Source of the DNA: Nautilus pompilius
Taxonomy: Eukaryota; Mollusca; Cephalopoda; Nautilida; Nautilidae
DNA: 64,000 nt
Assembly (NCBI GenBank): GCA_018389105.1
Contig: JACATO010001096.1
Location: forward strand, 248,001-312,000
Direction: 5' to 3'
In this document: positions 60,500 through 64,000 of the stretch, in pieces
Position numbering within the stretch: position 1 is the first letter of the stretch
How the letters are laid out: every line of letters starts with the position of its first letter
The notes under the pieces: generated by a model
Databases searched by the model: none
What the model saw: the letters and a program-made list of their open reading frames with translations, nothing else
Told to the model about the DNA's origin: nothing
Position numbers and translations under genes: made by a program

Positions 60500-60770
60500 A
60501 GGGGGACCCTTGGCGACCAGACCACTTACTTGAGGTGTCGAGCGGCGGTCAAAGATCAAGCCTGTGAAAAGTCAGCCGCGAAACCACCACTAGAAGTACA
60601 CAGAAAACCTTTACTAGAACTTCTGTGTTTAGATGTGGGAGGAAACTCACGCGGTCAGTTAGTGAAGAAGAGCGAGAAGAAACCATTGCCAGGGAGGGAC
60701 GACAAACCGAGCGGACCCACAAAGGAATTCGAACTTTGACCCTCAACCAGGGTAATCCGAGCCCCCCCCT
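60500..60770 (-). mobile_element. tRNA-derived SINE, family A, copy at 60.6 kb
   Basis: On the minus strand GTTGAGGGTCAAAGTTCGAA lies at about 60732-60751 and contains box B AGTTCGAATTCC. The copy at 20.1 kb has GTCGAGGGTCGGAGTTCGAA in the same place (17 of 20 identical). Then come CCGCTCGGTTTGTC, GCGTGAGTTTCCTCCCACAT, CTAAACACAGAAGTTCTAG and TTTTCTGTGTACTTC. The 20.1-kb copy also has a GCGCGGGTTCCCTTCCACAT block. A run of seven C (plus strand, 60763-60769) marks the 5-prime edge. The plus-strand 83-codon frame is a shadow. Confidence 0.7.
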
Positions 60771-60774
60771 TTGA

Positions 60775-61810
60775 TAACTAAAAGTCTATATAACACAATT
60801 CATTCTATTAAATCTCCTTCGAATCCTTTTCACGCGTCCACCATTCCTTCGACAATGTGGATTTCGTGCTTAGTGATTTCTATATGAAAACCCGGAAATC
60901 TGCTGTTTGACACACAACACTGCTACGAATTATACCTGCTTCTGACTGTATGACGACGTCTTTTGCACATCTTTACATTAGTAGCCACGTTATTATCCAG
61001 CTACATAAACTAACATTCCCGAGAGTCACCCTAAATTTGATTATAACCCACCCCCCCCTGACACCAGTCTAAGTATCAGGCTTACCAAGCAGTTTGATAC
61101 CATCCGCAGGTATACATACAGATTACCAGAAAAAGTTCTGAAAATACCTGGTAAAAATACTTTACAAACTAATCCGCTTTTTAAAAATGTTTTACTGATC
61201 TTAAACTTGCTGGAAGAGGTCTTGAAGAATTAATAAACCAAAGTCACTTCTGCATAGCGTCGAATGATACATTTGATTGCCTTATTAACTCACACAGTCT
61301 CCAGAAATCACTGATCGAAAATCTATCTTTAATGGAAGACAAAATACAATCTTATATGATATTTAATTTCGTGTAAATACCGCGCACCTTTAGTTCCCCA
61401 CGTCTATCCTTAAGCCCGAAGTCAGGATGCTTGTCTCTGCTTGCTCAGTGAATGTCTCTCCGTGCCAGATTTGGAGATCATGGATCACCAAGGAAACTGT
61501 ACGGTTTGTTCCACCTGTGTTCCAGCGAAGAAAGTTGCGTCTGAAGGAGCTTTTAAAGGGACGCGTAAAATCACCAATTCCTTCCCCCTATTAACCCCAA
61601 CAGAGTGTTTTTTATACGTGTCACACAACTAAACAGTGTTTAGTGACAGACAGGGCAGCTGCTTCTTTCGGGAAACTAAAAACAATACAAAAAAAATAAG
61701 AAATCTTTTTGTAACCTGGAACTATTTTTTACTTAACTTTAAATTAAATTTCGCGTTCAGTTCGGGGTTCGGCTCCACCCACAGCCGTGGAAAGTAGATT
61801 GAGTGTAGTA
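60775..61810. other. Non-coding stretch, no assignable gene
   Basis: Contains a C-run near 61052 and one short plus-strand frame (61441-61632) without a recognisable domain. Confidence 0.5.
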
Positions 61811-61811
61811 T

Positions 61812-61885
61812 AAGTTTCCAGTGGTTAGCACACTGGCATCTCGTTAGGGAGAACTGGGGTCACATGAAGGGGAAGAATGCCAAGA
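61812..61885 (+). mobile_element. tRNA-derived SINE head, family C
   Basis: CCAGTGGTTAGCACACTGGC at 61819-61838 is a textbook box A/D-arm region of tRNA-derived SINEs. It is followed by ATCTCGTTAGGGAGAACTGG (an anticodon-arm-like fold) and GGGTCACATGAAGG, where box B GGTTCAAAT is expected but has decayed. It differs from families A and B in this window. Confidence 0.5.
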
Positions 61886-61889
61886 AAAG

Positions 61890-64000
61890 CAAATTAGAGG
61901 CTACAATAAAAATACATTACTCACACCATCAATACCCTATTGTTCTTCTATAGTTTCGTTTATATAATTATTTATTTGGTTACAGAGTAAGAGAAAAATA
62001 AAACTATCTGTAGTCTGTAATTTGAATTTCATTTAAAATAATAACAGTTTGTTTTTTGTTTTTCTTTCTTTCAATGTTATGGGGGAAAGATGTCAGATGC
62101 TGATCTGCAGATTGGGGATGGCGCTGCTGCTTGGAGCCGGATGCGGGTCGCGGAGGAAGAGGGTAGCAAAGCGTTACGACTCATTTCCCTTCCGCCCGAA
62201 CTTCGCGCGACCCGGCTGTAAGGGGGGGGGGACTGACTGCGCGTGCTTTATCTGAAGGAGTTCAGCAGGGATCAGGTCTGGCGACTCACGCGGGGTTCTT
62301 CCACGATCGTCATGAACTCCGGCTTCTTTTCGCTGAGAGTTCGCGAACGACTCCAGTAAGTAGATCAAATCCCCCTCTTGGCCCATGACGAAGCGGGCAG
62401 AACGATACTGGAATCTACTTGAGGAGGGGCCGACTCCGGTTATTCCAAAACTGAGACCATTTTATCTGTTGCTTATGTGATCGATTTTTGGAGTATTTCA
62501 GTAAATGTAGACTCTCGAATCTTCTAAAACCGCCTAACGGCGACGTCATAGCTCTCCTGTCAAAAAGACGCGTAAGTGCGTTCTGACGTCATCACTACTA
62601 CTCGCTCAAGAACCCAGCTCGCACAAGGGGGTCTCGTGATTAGTCGTATGAGCAGCTCAGCTTTAACTATTTTTTATTATGCATTTGCTAATTTGTGATC
62701 AGAATTTTAGCAATGAAATCGTTTTATAAATGAGAAACTAATTCATTTCGCTGAAACTGTCGGATCCTGGTTTGACGAATACTGAATCTAATAAATAAAT
62801 AAGTAGACCAGTTTTGACGACCCTGATTAGTCTAAAACTGTCTGGAAGTCATACACTCTTTAACTTTGAGATCTTTCAGCTATCGGGACACTTGTAAACA
62901 TTAGTTTGTTACTTAAACGGTGGTAAACGCGTTATTACCAGTATTCACCGTTCTGGAGACCAGAAAGATAAAAACAGCAGCTCCAACGCCAAAAAATTGC
63001 ATCTATCGATGGAGGTCTGTCAGCAGCTGCGTTCAGTGCCAGGGAGTTGTTACTAAAGAACTTAGAGCGGCGCGAAACTCGTCAGGTCTTCCAAGAAGAA
63101 AGGACACAGCGCAGTCCAGGCCTGACTTATTTGTGTACCTAGTTACCGTTTGCTTATATTGACCATCAAGGCCAACTGGTAATTTCTAATTTATATTCTT
63201 CTTTAAAACACCCCAGGCGATTCCCGTCGGCCACAGTAGAAAGGAATCAGCCTCGGTATTTGCTTACGACTGAGTATAAGGCAAAAACAGCGAGAAGCCG
63301 ACTTCCTCTTTCTCCGCACCCTCCAAAACAAAATACCTAGTCTGTGGCTGTCGGGCAGTTTGTGAGGCGAGCACTCGCCAAATATGTGACAGCTTATTAA
63401 AGCCCTTTTTATTCTGCTTTCACGCTTGATTTCTGCTCTTTCCCATGTATTCTTGTTTGCTTAACCTCGGGGTTAATAAAGAGTAAGTGCCCTTTTAAGT
63501 ACGCTTGAGTTTAACGTCATCTAGAGTTTTAACATCTGCTGCACGAAGAGAGAAGCAAATGAAATCGGAAAGTTAATGCGAAAACAATACTGAAAGTAGA
63601 ACTAATTAGTAGAAGAAGCTAAAACAGTTCTGTCGGACGCACAAAATGAAATTTTGATAGTATAGCCGTCATCTCTGTGGGCGGTCTTGACCCGGAGAAG
63701 GAGCTAGGATTCGGTTTAAATTGTGGAATTGTGTCAGAACAGGGAAGAGATAGGAGGAGATCCGATATCGAGCGAATCCATCTTCCTGCGGGCAGGGGGA
63801 GCTTTGGTTGCCAGTTTTATGGAAAAGGGAAGTTGGAGTTATGCATCTACGTAACTCTGCTAGCTGAGCGTAAGCGATGTTCCGACTCAGAAACAGGAAG
63901 AAAATTATTATTTTGAGGAACTTCTCGCTTTATTGGTGGTGACAGCGCCAATAACGGGTTTAGGCGGAGACTCGCGGAGCGGGGGAGACGTAGATTCTCC
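61890..64000. other. Mostly non-coding, with a CpG-rich patch
   Basis: 62.1-62.45 kb is CpG-rich and contains an open minus-strand frame with a consensus splice donor (see findings). The remainder, including plus frames at 62920-63162 and 63677-63916, has no recognisable domain. Confidence 0.4.

Noticed and set aside
60500..60770. 83-codon plus-strand ORF as a gene
   Set aside because: It is the antisense of a tRNA-derived SINE.

Overview
The window reads as gene-poor nuclear DNA from an animal, most likely a marine invertebrate; a lophotrochozoan such as a mollusc is my guess, not something the sequence proves. Evidence for a eukaryote: no bacterial-style gene packing in 64 kb, long AT-rich non-coding stretches, many long (GA)n/(CT)n, (GT)n and (AAT)n arrays, tRNA-derived SINEs with RNA polymerase III box B sequences, and decayed remnants of animal transposon classes. 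I found no intact protein gene, no rRNA and no functional tRNA gene. The longest open frames (37.1-37.8 kb and 12.1-12.5 kb) are only translations of CT repeats.

Layout. 1-8.4 kb is unassigned, with a weak decayed coding-like frame near 2.0-2.6 kb and a small G-rich tandem repeat at 6.28 kb. 8.4-12.5 kb holds a tRNA-type SINE, a 58-bp tandem duplication (9.18 kb) and GA/CT arrays. 16.9-17.15 kb (+) is a remnant of a GIY-YIG endonuclease of the Penelope-like class. 18.9-25.1 kb holds the first two copies of a GA/CT minisatellite that carries CRE-type palindromes, an AT-rich TAAT-dense block, and several SINEs. 31.8-34 kb holds a SINE and the main CRE minisatellite (about 17 exact TGACGTCA in under 600 bp). 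37.2-37.8 kb is a compound CT/ATC array. 40.2-40.6 kb (+) is a hAT transposase C-terminus. 42.3-43.2 kb holds a degenerate GT/GTTAGT array followed by a previously hidden, strongly diverged tandem array with a period of about 34-35 bp and a CACGTG core. 44.9-45.4 kb (-) is a mariner-like DDE transposase pseudogene. 46.6 kb is another SINE copy. 49.8-51.7 kb (-) is an L1/Tx1-type LINE with endonuclease, the start of the reverse transcriptase and the C-terminal tail, but without the catalytic palm. 54-64 kb has more SINE copies and a CpG-rich stretch near 62.1-62.5 kb with an open frame and a consensus splice donor, which is the best place to look for a real exon.

No pathway or operon can be described. 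The visible content is the debris of four autonomous transposon classes, the short elements that probably depended on such elements, and tandem repeats that spread in the spaces between. The two tandem-repeat systems built on perfect transcription-factor palindromes (TGACGTCA, bZIP/CREB-ATF type; CACGTG, bHLH E-box type) are the most unusual signals.
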